A DNA stretch of 45,773 nucleotides, from NCBI GenBank assembly GCA_012841405.1, contig DUUT01000185.1:1-45773 (forward strand), given 5' to 3'. The notes beneath the pieces are model-generated. The model was not told where the DNA came from, ran no database searches, and was given only the letters and a program-made list of their open reading frames with translations. This document shows positions 1 to 8,291 of this stretch, in pieces. Position 1 is the first letter of the stretch; every line of letters begins with the position of its first letter. The translations under genes were made by a program, and so were the position numbers. The stretch is from Chloroflexota bacterium. Lineage in GTDB: Bacteria; Chloroflexota; Anaerolineae; UBA1429.

Positions 1-39
1 CACGCTTCACCGAGGGCACGCATCACAAGGACCAATGCC

Positions 40-1194
40 ATGATCTATTTCGACCACGCCGCCACGTCGTGGCCCAAGCCGCCCGGCGTCGTTGAGGCGA
101 TGATCGCGTCCATGACCGAGGCCGGGGCCAACCCTGGGCGGTCGGGGCACCGCATGTCGGTGGCGGCGGGGCGCCTGGTGTACGAGGCGCGGGAAGCACT
201 GGCCACCCTCGTGGGCGCCGACGACGCACTGCGCATCGTGTTTGGACTCAACGTTACCGAAGCCCTCAACCTGGCGCTGCGCGGTCTGCTGCACCCGGGC
301 GACCACGTCATCACCAGCGCCATGGAGCACAATGCCGTCATGCGCCCGCTACGCGCGCTGGAGCGCCAGGGCGTCGCCCTGACGGTGGTTCCCTGCTCGC
401 CCGAGGGGGCGCTGGACCCCGCCGATGTCGAGGCGGCCATCACCGAGCGCACGCGCCTCATCGTCATCAATCACGCCTCGAACGTCGTGGGCACGCTCCA
501 GCCTTTGGCCCCCATCGGCCGCCTTGCCCGCGACCATGGACTGCTCTTCCTGGTGGACGCCGCCCAGACGGCCGGCGCCTATCCCATCGATGTGCACGCC
601 ATGCACATCGACCTGCTCGCTTTCACCGGGCACAAGGCGTTGGGCGGCCCCATGGGTACCGGCGGACTGTGGGTGGGCGAGCGGGTCGATACCCGTACGA
701 TGGAGCCGCTCAAGCGCGGCGGCACCGGCAGCCTGTCCGAGCACGAGGAGCAGCCCGGCTTTTTGCCGGATCGGTACGAGAGCGGCACCGCCAACACCCC
801 GGGAATCGCCGGTCTCGGGGCGGCAGTGCGCTGGGTCCTGGCCCAGGGCGTCGACGCCATCCGCGCCCACGAGGTGGCGCTCACGCGACGGCTCCTTGCG
901 GGGCTGCTCGCCATACCCGGCGTCACCGTGTATGGTCCCCAGGACGCAGAACGCCAGACCGCCACGGTCAGTGTGAACATTGACGGCATCGAGCCCTCGG
1001 AGGCGGCGCTGTGGTTGGATGACGAGTACGAGATCATGTGTCGCTCGGGGCTCCACTGCTCGCCGGCCGCCCATCGCACCATTGGCACCTTTCCCCGCGG
1101 CACCGTGCGCCTGAGCATGGGCGTACACAACACCGCCGAGGAGGTCGACACCGTCCTGGACGCCATCGGCAGGCTGGCTAGCAGGCGAAGCTAG
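40..1194 (+). CDS. Class-V aminotransferase, cysteine desulfurase family
   Basis: Predicted PLP enzyme of 384 aa that would release sulfur (or selenium) from cysteine (or selenocysteine) as a persulfide. Visible motifs are the N-terminal YFDHAATSWPKP, Asp173 in LVDAAQTAG, the PLP lysine Lys199 in TGHKALGGP, and the active-site loop CRSGLHCSP with Cys334 and Cys340; Cys340 is the likely persulfide carrier. It resembles the short EF2568-like clade more than IscS or SufS. The start ATG overlaps a TGA (41-43) of a reading frame open from base 2, so an upstream gene probably overlaps by ATGA, though only 13 codons of it are visible. The stop is TAG within AGCTAG. A SUF-like pair lies 15 kb away and a possible selenoprotein 13.5 kb away. 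The family is sure; the substrate (S or Se) is not. Confidence 0.9.
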   Translation: MIYFDHAATSWPKPPGVVEAMIASMTEAGANPGRSGHRMSVAAGRLVYEAREALATLVGADDALRIVFGLNVTEALNLALRGLLHPGDHVITSAMEHNAVMRPLRALERQGVALTVVPCSPEGALDPADVEAAITERTRLIVINHASNVVGTLQPLAPIGRLARDHGLLFLVDAAQTAGAYPIDVHAMHIDLLAFTGHKALGGPMGTGGLWVGERVDTRTMEPLKRGGTGSLSEHEEQPGFLPDRYESGTANTPGIAGLGAAVRWVLAQGVDAIRAHEVALTRRLLAGLLAIPGVTVYGPQDAERQTATVSVNIDGIEPSEAALWLDDEYEIMCRSGLHCSPAAHRTIGTFPRGTVRLSMGVHNTAEEVDTVLDAIGRLASRRS

Positions 1195-1206
1195 AATGGT
1201 GGTGGC

Positions 1207-1436
1207 TGTCAGCGATCCGTTGTCCTGTGATGCTCGGGGTGGCGTGCGAGCACACCGCTGGAGGGGTGCCAACTCCTGCCAGCCCGCGCAGGCGGGCTTG
1301 GTCGTCGCCGCGCCGGGCTTGCGCCGGCGCCGCCCTGCGCTACGCGGCGGACTAGAGTCCCGAGCCGTAGCATCGTCGCTCTAGCCCGGTCACGTCGGCC
1401 TCCGCCGCCGTGACGACTGATCACCGATCGCTGACA
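1207..1436. repeat. About 230-bp segment bounded by 11-bp inverted repeats
   Basis: TGTCAGCGATC at 1207-1217 is the exact reverse complement of 1426-1436. The inside contains another strong hairpin (1281-1298) but no open frame of interest. It could be a small non-autonomous element or a structured 3' region of the desulfurase transcript. No second copy was noticed in the window. Confidence 0.35.
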
Positions 1437-1448
1437 CCCCCTTCCTCC

Positions 1449-1477
1449 TCGACGCCATCGGCCCTCCGTGCTATAGT
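1449..1477 (+). promoter_or_regulatory. Sigma-70 type promoter of the YvcK-phosphohexomutase gene
   Basis: TCGACG (1449-1454), 17-bp spacer, TATAGT (1472-1477). The ATG lies 60 bases downstream, behind GGGAGG at 1520-1525 with an 11-base spacing. Confidence 0.55.
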
Positions 1478-1536
1478 GAGCGCGTACTAGCAATCGCCCT
1501 CACATCCCAGAACCCCCCCGGGAGGTACGACGCTCG

Positions 1537-3801
1537 ATGCTCAACGGTAGCAAGCGCTCTCGTGTGGTGGCGTTTGCCGGGACCCAGGGCCTTGCGATGC
1601 TCCTGACAGCCTGCAAGGGAGCACCCTGGGACATGGTGGCCGTAGTTCCGCCAGCCAACGCCGGCGCCGCCTTTGCCCAACTGCACTCTTCCATCGGCGC
1701 CTCAGCGGACGAGGTCCTCATCCCGACGCTGGACCGCGTCGAAGTGTGCGCCGAGTTGACCGATTCCAGCCGTCTCGTGGGCGAGCTGGCCATCATCCGC
1801 GGCAAGCCGGGTGCGGCCATCCGTCGCGTCTATCTCGTCTCCGAGACCCTCGATGAGCCGGTGACGGACTATCGTCCCACGCCCGAGGTCCTGGCAGCTC
1901 TGAAGGAGGCGGATGCCATCGTTATCGGCCCCGGCTCTATCTATACCAACCTCATCCCCGCCCTGCTCACCCGCGAGATCAATGAGACCATTCGCGCCAG
2001 CAACGCGCGCAAGATCTTTGTCTGCAACCTGATGACGCAGCCCAACCAGACAGAGGGCTATTCCATCGCTGAGCACGTGCGTGCCATCCAGGGGCACTGT
2101 GGCTTCCGCTTTGACTATGTCCTCGCGCATCGTGGCGACACCATCAGCAGCGAGGTGCTGGAACGCTACCGCAGCACCTCGGCCGACCTCGTCGGCCCCC
2201 AGCTCGTCAGCAACGACGACACCCAGGTGGTCATCTTTCCCGATACGCCCCAGGAGATGGTGCTCGTCGAGGGTGCGATCCTCATCCAGCGCGACCTGGC
2301 GACCGAGGTGATGGCCGTCGATCGTTTCACCGGCCAGGAGCGCCTCATGGTGCGCCACGACCCGGTCAAGCTGGGGGACGCGCTGCGCTCGCTCCTCCAC
2401 GACTATGCCCTGCAGGAGCAGCTCTCGGTGAGCCGGGCCATCTTTCGCGAGTACGATATTCGCGGCATGGTGGGCTCTGAGCTGACGACGACGGCGCTGG
2501 AATCGATGGGCCGCGCCTTTGGCACCTATATCCAACGACGGGCGGGGCGCAAGCAGGTGATCGTGGGGCGCGACGTGCGCCCCAGCTCGGGGCCCTTTGC
2601 CGAGGCGGCCATCAAGGGGTTGATGGCCTCAGGATGCGAGGTGATCGATATCGGCCAGGTGCCCACCCCCCTCACCTCGTTTGCCGTCAACCACTTTTGG
2701 GTCGACGGGGCCGTCCAGGTAACCGCCAGTCACAATCCCGCCGAGTTCAACGGCCTCAAGCTGCAGGTGGGCATGGAGGCGCTGGCGGGTCCCGAGCTGC
2801 AAAAGGTAGAGCGCCTCATCGCCAGCGGCAACTTTGCCAGCGGCGAGGGGAGCCGCCTGGCGCGCGACGTCGTCTATCCCTACTTGAACTGCATCCTGCA
2901 CAAGGTGCATCTCTCGCGTCGACTCAAGGTGGCGGTCGATGCCGGCAACGGCACTAGCGGCCCCCTGGCGGTCCGCCTCCTGCGCGAGTTGGGCTGCGAG
3001 GTCTTTCCCCTCTACTGCGAGCCGGACGGCACCTTCCCCAACCACGCTCCCGACCCCAGCGAGGCGGAGAACCTCGTCGAGCTCGCGGAGACGGTGGTGC
3101 GCAACGCGTGCCATGTGGGCATCGCCTTTGATGGCGACGGCGACCGCATCGGCATCGTCGACGAGAAGGGGCGCGTGGTGCCCTTTGATACCTGCCTGCT
3201 CCTCTACACCCGCGAAGCGCTGCGCGCCGGTCCCGGCAAGGCGGTTTTTGAGGTGCGCTGCTCCGAGGCCCTCTTTGACGGCGTGCGCAAGTACGGCGGG
3301 ATCCCAGTCATGGCGCGCTGCGGCAACACCTCCATCCTGCCGCGGATGCATCAGGAGCGCGCCGTCATCGGGGGGGAGCTCAGTGGCCACATCTTTTTCA
3401 ACGACCCACCCTTCGAGTTCGATGACGCCCTCTATGCCGCCGCGCTCTTGCTCCGATACATGGATCGCGACGGGCGCCCCCTGAGCGAGATGCTGGCCAG
3501 CCTAGTGGAGGGCCTGCCCGTCTATGTCAGCTCGCCCGAGATACGCATCAACTGCCCGGATTATCTCAAGTGGGACGTGGTCGACGCCGTGCGCGAGGCC
3601 TTTGCGGGCCAGTATCGCATCATCGACATCGATGGTGCGCGCATCTACTTTGACCGCAGCGACTGGGCGCTCATCCGCGCGTCTAACACCTCCCCCAAGC
3701 TCTCCCTCCGTTTCGAGGGACGCACACAGGAAAGCGTCGACCGCATGAAGGAGGAGATGCAGGCAGAGCTGCTCAAGCACCTGCGAGACGTCACCCTGTA
3801 G
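1537..3801 (+). CDS. YvcK/CofD-like domain fused to phosphomannomutase/phosphoglucomutase
   Basis: A 754-aa fusion. Residues 1-295 match the second half of YvcK/GlmR: VIGPGSIYTN (129-138) and CNLMTQPNQTEGYS (from 163) are clear. The N-terminal loop is altered (AGTQG where YvcK has GGGTG), VPPANAGAAF replaces the VADDGGSSG loop, and about 80 residues that normally follow are missing. Residues 303-754 are a complete alpha-D-phosphohexomutase: FREYDIRG (303), TASHNP with phosphoserine Ser398, metal loop DGDGDR (532-537), sugar loop GGELSGH (Glu614), and phosphate loop RASNTSP (714-720). The sugar loop suggests a mannose/glucose-phosphate mutase rather than GlmM. In Bacillus, YvcK (GlmR) binds UDP-GlcNAc and stimulates GlmS; here the nucleotide-sugar site looks lost, so the domain may be structural or regulatory. 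Confidence 0.88.
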   Translation: MLNGSKRSRVVAFAGTQGLAMLLTACKGAPWDMVAVVPPANAGAAFAQLHSSIGASADEVLIPTLDRVEVCAELTDSSRLVGELAIIRGKPGAAIRRVYLVSETLDEPVTDYRPTPEVLAALKEADAIVIGPGSIYTNLIPALLTREINETIRASNARKIFVCNLMTQPNQTEGYSIAEHVRAIQGHCGFRFDYVLAHRGDTISSEVLERYRSTSADLVGPQLVSNDDTQVVIFPDTPQEMVLVEGAILIQRDLATEVMAVDRFTGQERLMVRHDPVKLGDALRSLLHDYALQEQLSVSRAIFREYDIRGMVGSELTTTALESMGRAFGTYIQRRAGRKQVIVGRDVRPSSGPFAEAAIKGLMASGCEVIDIGQVPTPLTSFAVNHFWVDGAVQVTASHNPAEFNGLKLQVGMEALAGPELQKVERLIASGNFASGEGSRLARDVVYPYLNCILHKVHLSRRLKVAVDAGNGTSGPLAVRLLRELGCEVFPLYCEPDGTFPNHAPDPSEAENLVELAETVVRNACHVGIAFDGDGDRIGIVDEKGRVVPFDTCLLLYTREALRAGPGKAVFEVRCSEALFDGVRKYGGIPVMARCGNTSILPRMHQERAVIGGELSGHIFFNDPPFEFDDALYAAALLLRYMDRDGRPLSEMLASLVEGLPVYVSSPEIRINCPDYLKWDVVDAVREAFAGQYRIIDIDGARIYFDRSDWALIRASNTSPKLSLRFEGRTQESVDRMKEEMQAELLKHLRDVTL

Positions 3802-3849
3802 GGGCAGGGATCATTGGGGGTGGTGGGCCACTGGGAGGCGTTGCCAACT

Positions 3850-3865
3850 GCCACCTGCAGGTGGC
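3850..3865. repeat. Perfect 16-bp palindrome
   Basis: GCCACCTGCAGGTGGC is its own reverse complement. It lies 49 bases after the phosphohexomutase stop, in the convergent intergenic region. It has no T tract, so it is not a classic terminator. It may be a protein-binding site or a hairpin in the 3' end of the transcript. Confidence 0.5.
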
Positions 3866-3927
3866 CCTCCGTGGGCTGTCCTCTCCCGACGCCCGAGCGC
3901 ACTGTCGTATGCCGTGCTCTAGGCGCG

Positions 3928-4065
3928 CTAGGTAGTGTTTGAAAAACGCACCCGACGGAGAAACGATGTCGCCCCGAGCATACGCGAGGGGCCTTGATGC
4001 CGATCGACAGGGTTTCTCGCCACGCTCAGAACGACGCTGTGGCCCTTTTTCCACACACTACCTAG
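3928..4065 (+). repeat. 138-bp dispersed repeat, copy A
   Basis: Most complete copy of a four-copy family. It begins CTAGGTAGTGTTTG and ends with the near inverse CACACACTACCTAG. Inside, GAGAAAC (3958-3964) pairs with GTTTCTC (4012-4018) around a CCCC...GGGG hairpin. The flank CTAGGCGC occurs at 3919-3926 and again at 4062-4069, a possible target duplication. The stop codon of the minus-strand DUF512 gene (4062-4064) is the TAG of the right-hand CTAG. There is no transposase; it looks like a MITE or REP-type element. Confidence 0.8.
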
Positions 4066-5378
4066 GCGCCGTCCGTCAACACGGCGAGCACGTCACCCAG
4101 GCGCGCGACGGGGGTTACCTGCGCCCCCAGGCGCCGCTCCATGTCCGCCACGGTCATGTCGTCCAGCGTGAGGCGCCCTTCCGCCTCGAGCATGGCGCGA
4201 GGCACGAAAACGCGTTCGCCCAGAGCGCGCCCCTCCAGGGCAGCCAGCACGTCGGCGCCGGCCAGCAAGCCAGAGACGGTCACCGTCTCGCCAAAGAGGC
4301 GGTTAGCCACAGCTACTACCTGGAGGTCTGCGCCCGTACGCGCGGCGAGATCGGCGGCCAGCTCGGTTAGCGTCGGCGCAATGAGGCTGCCGCAGACGAG
4401 CGTAGCGCGGCGCCCGGCGAACGCCCCAGGCTGGGCACGCTGGCGGGCATGCTGCCAGTCATCGAGCAGGTCGCGCACCAGTCCCACGCCGTTCTCGCGC
4501 TGGGCATCACTGTCATAGAACGACGCGGCGGGCACCGGGCGCCCCGCCAGAAGGAACAGCTCGTCCGACGGGTAGAGCCACGTCCCCGCGACCTGTCTGC
4601 CGAGCGCCTCACGCCGGCGCGCCACGCGGTCCAGCGTGTCGCGGGCCTCGGCAGGCGTCATCAGACGAACGTCACAGTGCTGCAGACGCGTCAACCCCAC
4701 GGGCACTACCGCCAGGGTGCGGACGATGGGCCAGAGGCCGGCCACCTCTTCGATGGTGCGATCCAGCGCGTCGCCGTCGTTCATCCCCGGCCACACGACG
4801 ATTTGTCCATGCACCGTGACGCCCAGCGCGCCCAGCCGACGGAGCTGCGGGACGATATCGGGCGCCTGCGGGTTCCCCAACAGCGCGCGACGCAGGCTCG
4901 GCTCAGTGGCATGGATCGACACGTACAGCGGCGACAGGCGCTGCTCACCGATGCGGCGCCAATCCTCCTCGGTCAGGTTCGTGAGGGTGATATAGCTGGC
5001 CTGAAGGAAGGAGTACCGATAGTCGTCGTCACGTACATAGAGCGAGGGGCGCATGCCGCGGGGCATCTGTCGGACGAAGCAAAAGGGGCACTGATTGCGG
5101 CAACGACGCATGCCATCAAACACTGCCTCGGCGAACTCGAGGCCCAAATCCTCGTCATAGTCTCGCTCGACGTGCACGTGGTGCCGCGCGCCAACGCGAT
5201 CGATCTCGAGGAGCAGCTCCTCCTCGGCGCTGTAAAAGTGATAGTCGATGACATCGCGCAGGGCGTGGCCGTTGATGGCCACCAGTCGGTCCCCGGGCTC
5301 CAGGCCCATCTCGTCACCGATACCGCCTGGGAGCACGCGCGCGATGAGGCCGCCGCTAGCCATCGGCATCGCCACCAT
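4062..5378 (-). CDS. PDZ-radical SAM-DUF512 protein (TIGR03279-like)
   Basis: 438 aa of unknown function. Residues 10-60 form a PDZ-like domain (GDEMGLEPGDRLVAINGH). Residues 93-100 carry the radical SAM cluster motif CRNQCPFC (Cys93, Cys97, Cys100), and the C-terminal half is DUF512-like. The family is widespread in cyanobacteria, Clostridia and Chloroflexota, and its substrate is, as far as I know, not established. The start overlaps the cytidylate kinase end by 23 bases, so the two are co-transcribed; Met4 and Met6 are alternative starts and none has a strong Shine-Dalgarno. The TAG stop coincides with the end of repeat copy A. Confidence 0.85.
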   Translation of the reverse strand: MVAMPMASGGLIARVLPGGIGDEMGLEPGDRLVAINGHALRDVIDYHFYSAEEELLLEIDRVGARHHVHVERDYDEDLGLEFAEAVFDGMRRCRNQCPFCFVRQMPRGMRPSLYVRDDDYRYSFLQASYITLTNLTEEDWRRIGEQRLSPLYVSIHATEPSLRRALLGNPQAPDIVPQLRRLGALGVTVHGQIVVWPGMNDGDALDRTIEEVAGLWPIVRTLAVVPVGLTRLQHCDVRLMTPAEARDTLDRVARRREALGRQVAGTWLYPSDELFLLAGRPVPAASFYDSDAQRENGVGLVRDLLDDWQHARQRAQPGAFAGRRATLVCGSLIAPTLTELAADLAARTGADLQVVAVANRLFGETVTVSGLLAGADVLAALEGRALGERVFVPRAMLEAEGRLTLDDMTVADMERRLGAQVTPVARLGDVLAVLTDGA

Positions 5379-6084
5379 CCCGTTTCACGCGGGCCAGGGC
5401 CTCGCGCACCAGCGCCTCGGCGCGGGCCACCACCTCCCCGATCGTCATGCGGGTGCTATCGATGCACACGGCATCCTCCGCCGCCCGCAGCGGCGCCGAT
5501 GCGCGCGTGCTATCGATGCGATCGCGCCGCTGGAGGTCGGCGAGTACCTGTGCATAGTCGGAGGGCTGCCCGTGCTGCAGGTTCTCCTGGTGGCGCCGCC
5601 GGGCGCGCTCCTCGGGACTGGCGTCGAGATAGATCTTGACTTCGGCGGAGGGCAACACTACGGTACCGATGTCGCGGCCGACCATCACCACTCCCCCCGC
5701 ACCACCGATCCGTCGCTGCTGACGCGTGAGGGCCTCCCGCACCCCGGGGTACGCCGAGACCGGAGAGACGTGGCGGTTCACCGCGTCGCTGCGAATCGCC
5801 CAGGTGATATCTACTCCGTCGGCGAGCACCGTGTACTGGCGCCCATCATCGGCGGTCGGGCGTAGCACCTCGATGAGGAGCGCCTCGGCCAGTCGCGTCA
5901 CGGCGGCCTCGTCCTCGATGGGAACCCCCTGCTCGAGGGCAGCCAAGGTGACCGCTCGGTACATGACACCGGTGTCAAAGTAGAGGTAGCCCAGCCGCTC
6001 AGCGAGGGCGCCTCCGATGGTGCTCTTGCCCGATGCGGCGGGGCCGTCGATGGCAATGGTGATCTTGCATGGGGTAGCGGGCAT
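5356..6084 (-). CDS. cmk: Cytidylate kinase
   Basis: 242 aa, a normal length. It phosphorylates CMP and dCMP with ATP in pyrimidine nucleotide salvage and in supply for phospholipid and nucleic acid synthesis. The P-loop IDGPAASGKST lies near the N terminus, followed by LGYLYFDTGVMYRAVT, the CMP-binding DGVDIT and VSAYPGVREAL segments, and the lid region VMVGRDIGTVVLPSAEVKIY. The ATG is preceded by its own promoter at 6137-6165. The gene leads a two-gene operon with the overlapping DUF512 gene. Confidence 0.96.
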   Translation of the reverse strand: MPATPCKITIAIDGPAASGKSTIGGALAERLGYLYFDTGVMYRAVTLAALEQGVPIEDEAAVTRLAEALLIEVLRPTADDGRQYTVLADGVDITWAIRSDAVNRHVSPVSAYPGVREALTRQQRRIGGAGGVVMVGRDIGTVVLPSAEVKIYLDASPEERARRRHQENLQHGQPSDYAQVLADLQRRDRIDSTRASAPLRAAEDAVCIDSTRMTIGEVVARAEALVREALARVKRDGGDADG

Positions 6085-6136
6085 GGCGTAGCCTCACGAA
6101 TGCTGGCAATGGGTCGTTGCGGCGGCTTATCACCAC

Positions 6137-6165
6137 ATTCTACCGTTCCTCGAGGCAGGGGGCAA
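6137..6165 (-). promoter_or_regulatory. Promoter of cmk
   Basis: On the minus strand TTGCCC (6160-6165), 17-bp spacer, TAGAAT (6137-6142). The start codon lies 52 bases downstream of the -10 box. Confidence 0.65.
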
Positions 6166-6222
6166 TTATCGGGGGAACATCCCTCTCGGCCGCGACGAGC
6201 GACGCCACCCGGAGGCGCCGCC

Positions 6223-6996
6223 TCACAGGCCGACCGACCGGCGCAAGTCGCCGGCCTGGCGCTCGTTGAGCCAGTAGCCCTCCCCCGGCTGTAGCTCGCC
6301 GAGGGACAGCGGGCCCATGCCCACACGAATCAGGCGCAGCACCTCGATCCCCGCCGCCTCGAACATGCGCCGGATCTGGCGTTTCCGCCCCTCCCGCAGC
6401 ACCACCGTCACCCACTGGCTCCCCTTGGGGGCAGGCTGGTCGCGCCACGTCCAGCCGCGAGGGTGGGTACGCACCAGGGCCCTGGCGCTCACCCCCTCCT
6501 CCTCGAGCTGGATGCCACGCCGCATCCGCGCGACGATCGCCTTGCCCACATAGCCCCGCACCAAGACGAGGTACTCCTTCTCGTGCTCGTGCCGTGGGTG
6601 CGTGAGGCGCTCGGTGAGCGCGCCATCGTTGGTAAAGAGGAGCAGGCCCTCGCTGTCGAGGTCGAGACGCCCCACAGGGAACAGCCGCTCCCGAGAGGGC
6701 ACCAGATCACGGGCTGTTCGGCGGCCGCGCGCGTCGCTCACCGCGGAGAGATAGCCGGGGGGCTTGTAGAGGAGGTAGTAGCGCAGCCGCACGCGCAGAT
6801 CGATGGGGCGGCCGTCGACGCGGATGTCATCGACCCCCGGTCGCACGCGGGTGCCGAGCTCGGTCACGACCTGGCCGTTCACCTGCACCCGGCCGGCGGT
6901 AATGAGCGCCTCGCTCGCGCGGCGAGACGCCACACCGGCGCGAGCCAGCACCTTCTGGAGACGCTCGCCCTCAGCACGAGCCTCCTCAGCGGGCAT
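6223..6996 (-). CDS. Pseudouridine synthase, RsuA/RluB family
   Basis: 257 aa. It isomerises a uridine in rRNA to pseudouridine, most likely 23S rRNA as for RluB. An S4 RNA-binding domain spans residues 10-70 (LQKVLARAGVASRRASE), followed by the catalytic domain with the hallmark GRLDLDSEGLLL; Asp112 is the catalytic aspartate. The frame opens further upstream (7026), but the ATG at 6996 is preferred because GAGGTG lies 7 bases before it and it overlaps the carboxypeptidase stop by 11 bases, the usual translational-coupling layout. Confidence 0.93.
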   Translation of the reverse strand: MPAEEARAEGERLQKVLARAGVASRRASEALITAGRVQVNGQVVTELGTRVRPGVDDIRVDGRPIDLRVRLRYYLLYKPPGYLSAVSDARGRRTARDLVPSRERLFPVGRLDLDSEGLLLFTNDGALTERLTHPRHEHEKEYLVLVRGYVGKAIVARMRRGIQLEEEGVSARALVRTHPRGWTWRDQPAPKGSQWVTVVLREGRKRQIRRMFEAAGIEVLRLIRVGMGPLSLGELQPGEGYWLNERQAGDLRRSVGL

Positions 6997-8095
6997 ACAT
7001 CGGCACCTCGGCCACGGGTACGCCATCCAGCACGATCTCGAGGGCCCCGACGGGCTCGGATGGATCAGGATTGGGGCTGAGGGTATCGATGCGTCGGTAG
7101 GCGCGCGCCGAGCCCACCTGCCAGGGCTTGATCAACATGGCAAAGGGCTTTTCCAGGCGCAGGCCGTGCCAGTGCCCCTCTTCGTCGAGGTAGCGGTTCT
7201 GATCCGTCGGCGGCAGATCGATGGTGAGCACCGCATAGTTGGCATAGTAGTAATCCATCAGTAGCCTCGTATCGAGAAACCGATCCTTCGAGCCCATGAC
7301 GACGGTGAGGGCTTTGCCCGGCACCCGATCCACCATCGCGGCGAGGCACTGACCGGCGCGGTCGGTGGTACCCGTCTTGACCCCCACGGCGCCGGGATAG
7401 GTCCTGAGCAGCTCGTTGGTCGACACGATCCAGTGGTCGGCGATGACGGCCTCCGAGTAGCGGACAATATCGGCAAAGACGGGGTTGGCCATGGCGTTGC
7501 GCGCGGCGATGGCAATGTCATACGCCGTTGAATAGGTCTCCGCGTTGTCGAGGCCGTGGGGATTGCCAAAGTGCGTGTTCGCCATCCCCCACCGCGCGCT
7601 GAGGTCGTTCATCCAGCCAACGAAGGTGGCATAGTCTCCGGCCAGTCCGCGGGCGATGACCATGGCGGAGCGGTTGTCCGAGGGCACCAGCAGCAGGAAC
7701 AGCAACTGGCGCAGCGTCAGTCGCTCCCCCGTCGTAATGCCGGCGACGCTATCGACGTACAGGTCCGCCGTGGCGACGGTGATCTCTTGATCCTGTCTGC
7801 CAACCTCCAGCGCCACCATGGCCGTCACGATCTTGGTGAGGCTGGCGGGCGCCCGACGCTCGTGCTCGTTGTGCGCGTAGAGGATCTGCCCAGTGGCCAC
7901 ATCCGCCAGGAGCGCCGCCTCCGCCTCAATATGCGGGGGGGCGGTGTGGCGCACGGCAGCGAGCTGCTGCTGTGTCACCCAGCGCGTCGGCACATCGGCA
8001 TCCGTGAGGACCGGCGGCCCAAAGCCGAGGCAGCTCAAGCTGAGCAGGCAGAGGAGCCACAGTGGGGGGTGTTTGGACGACATCGCCTCACTCAT
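6986..8095 (-). CDS. D-alanyl-D-alanine carboxypeptidase (serine peptidase S11)
   Basis: 369-aa exported penicillin-binding protein that trims D-Ala from peptidoglycan stem peptides. A hydrophobic signal segment (residues 11-30) is followed by the three active-site motifs: Ser85-Leu-Thr-Lys88, Ser139-Asp-Asn141 and Lys240-Thr-Gly242. The C-terminal extension is short. Met5 could also be the start. It heads an operon with the pseudouridine synthase and has a good promoter about 20 bases upstream of the ATG. Confidence 0.93.
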   Translation of the reverse strand: MSEAMSSKHPPLWLLCLLSLSCLGFGPPVLTDADVPTRWVTQQQLAAVRHTAPPHIEAEAALLADVATGQILYAHNEHERRAPASLTKIVTAMVALEVGRQDQEITVATADLYVDSVAGITTGERLTLRQLLFLLLVPSDNRSAMVIARGLAGDYATFVGWMNDLSARWGMANTHFGNPHGLDNAETYSTAYDIAIAARNAMANPVFADIVRYSEAVIADHWIVSTNELLRTYPGAVGVKTGTTDRAGQCLAAMVDRVPGKALTVVMGSKDRFLDTRLLMDYYYANYAVLTIDLPPTDQNRYLDEEGHWHGLRLEKPFAMLIKPWQVGSARAYRRIDTLSPNPDPSEPVGALEIVLDGVPVAEVPMYAR

Positions 8096-8122
8096 TACGC
8101 GCGGTGGATGGTAGACGGCTAG

Positions 8123-8151
8123 ATTCTAGGGGCAGAGGCGCCGAGCGTCAA
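8123..8151 (-). promoter_or_regulatory. Promoter of the D,D-carboxypeptidase operon
   Basis: On the minus strand TTGACG (8146-8151), 17-bp spacer, TAGAAT (8123-8128). Confidence 0.75.
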
Positions 8152-8262
8152 GTAGAGCATGCCTGCCCTGGTAAGGAATCACAGTGGGCTGGAACCAACT
8201 CGAGAAGCGAGCCAGTCGGAAGCAAAAGACCAGTGAAGTGAAAAAAGGGCATGGCGAACGGG

Positions 8263-8291
8263 TTGACCTCGACTGAGATTGCGAGTATAAT
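8263..8291 (+). promoter_or_regulatory. Near-consensus promoter of rpoD
   Basis: TTGACC (8263-8268), 17-bp spacer, perfect TATAAT (8286-8291). Transcription should start near 8298, giving a leader of about 250 nt before the ATG at 8550. Confidence 0.8.

Larger units (their letters stand above)
1195..1536. other. Intergenic region with inverted repeats and a promoter
   Basis: No convincing gene lies in these 342 bases. The region holds an 11-bp inverted repeat (1207-1217 with 1426-1436) enclosing about 230 bp, a 7-bp hairpin at 1281-1298 (AGCCCGC, loop GCAG, GCGGGCT), a short CTAGAG/CTCTAG inverted repeat (1352-1357 with 1379-1384), and the promoter of the next gene. The short frames inside look like GC-rich noise. 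Confidence 0.6.

Noticed and set aside
3850-3865. Palindrome as a rho-independent terminator
   Set aside because: There is no loop and no T tract, so it does not have terminator structure.
3939-4064. Short frames inside the 138-bp repeat that could encode a small protein
   Set aside because: The frames exist in several copies but are interrupted or shifted between copies; the conserved feature is the palindromic DNA, not a reading frame.
4449-5639. 396-codon plus-strand frame opposite the DUF512 and cmk genes
   Set aside because: It overlaps two genes with clear motifs on the other strand and has a composition-driven sequence with no family features.
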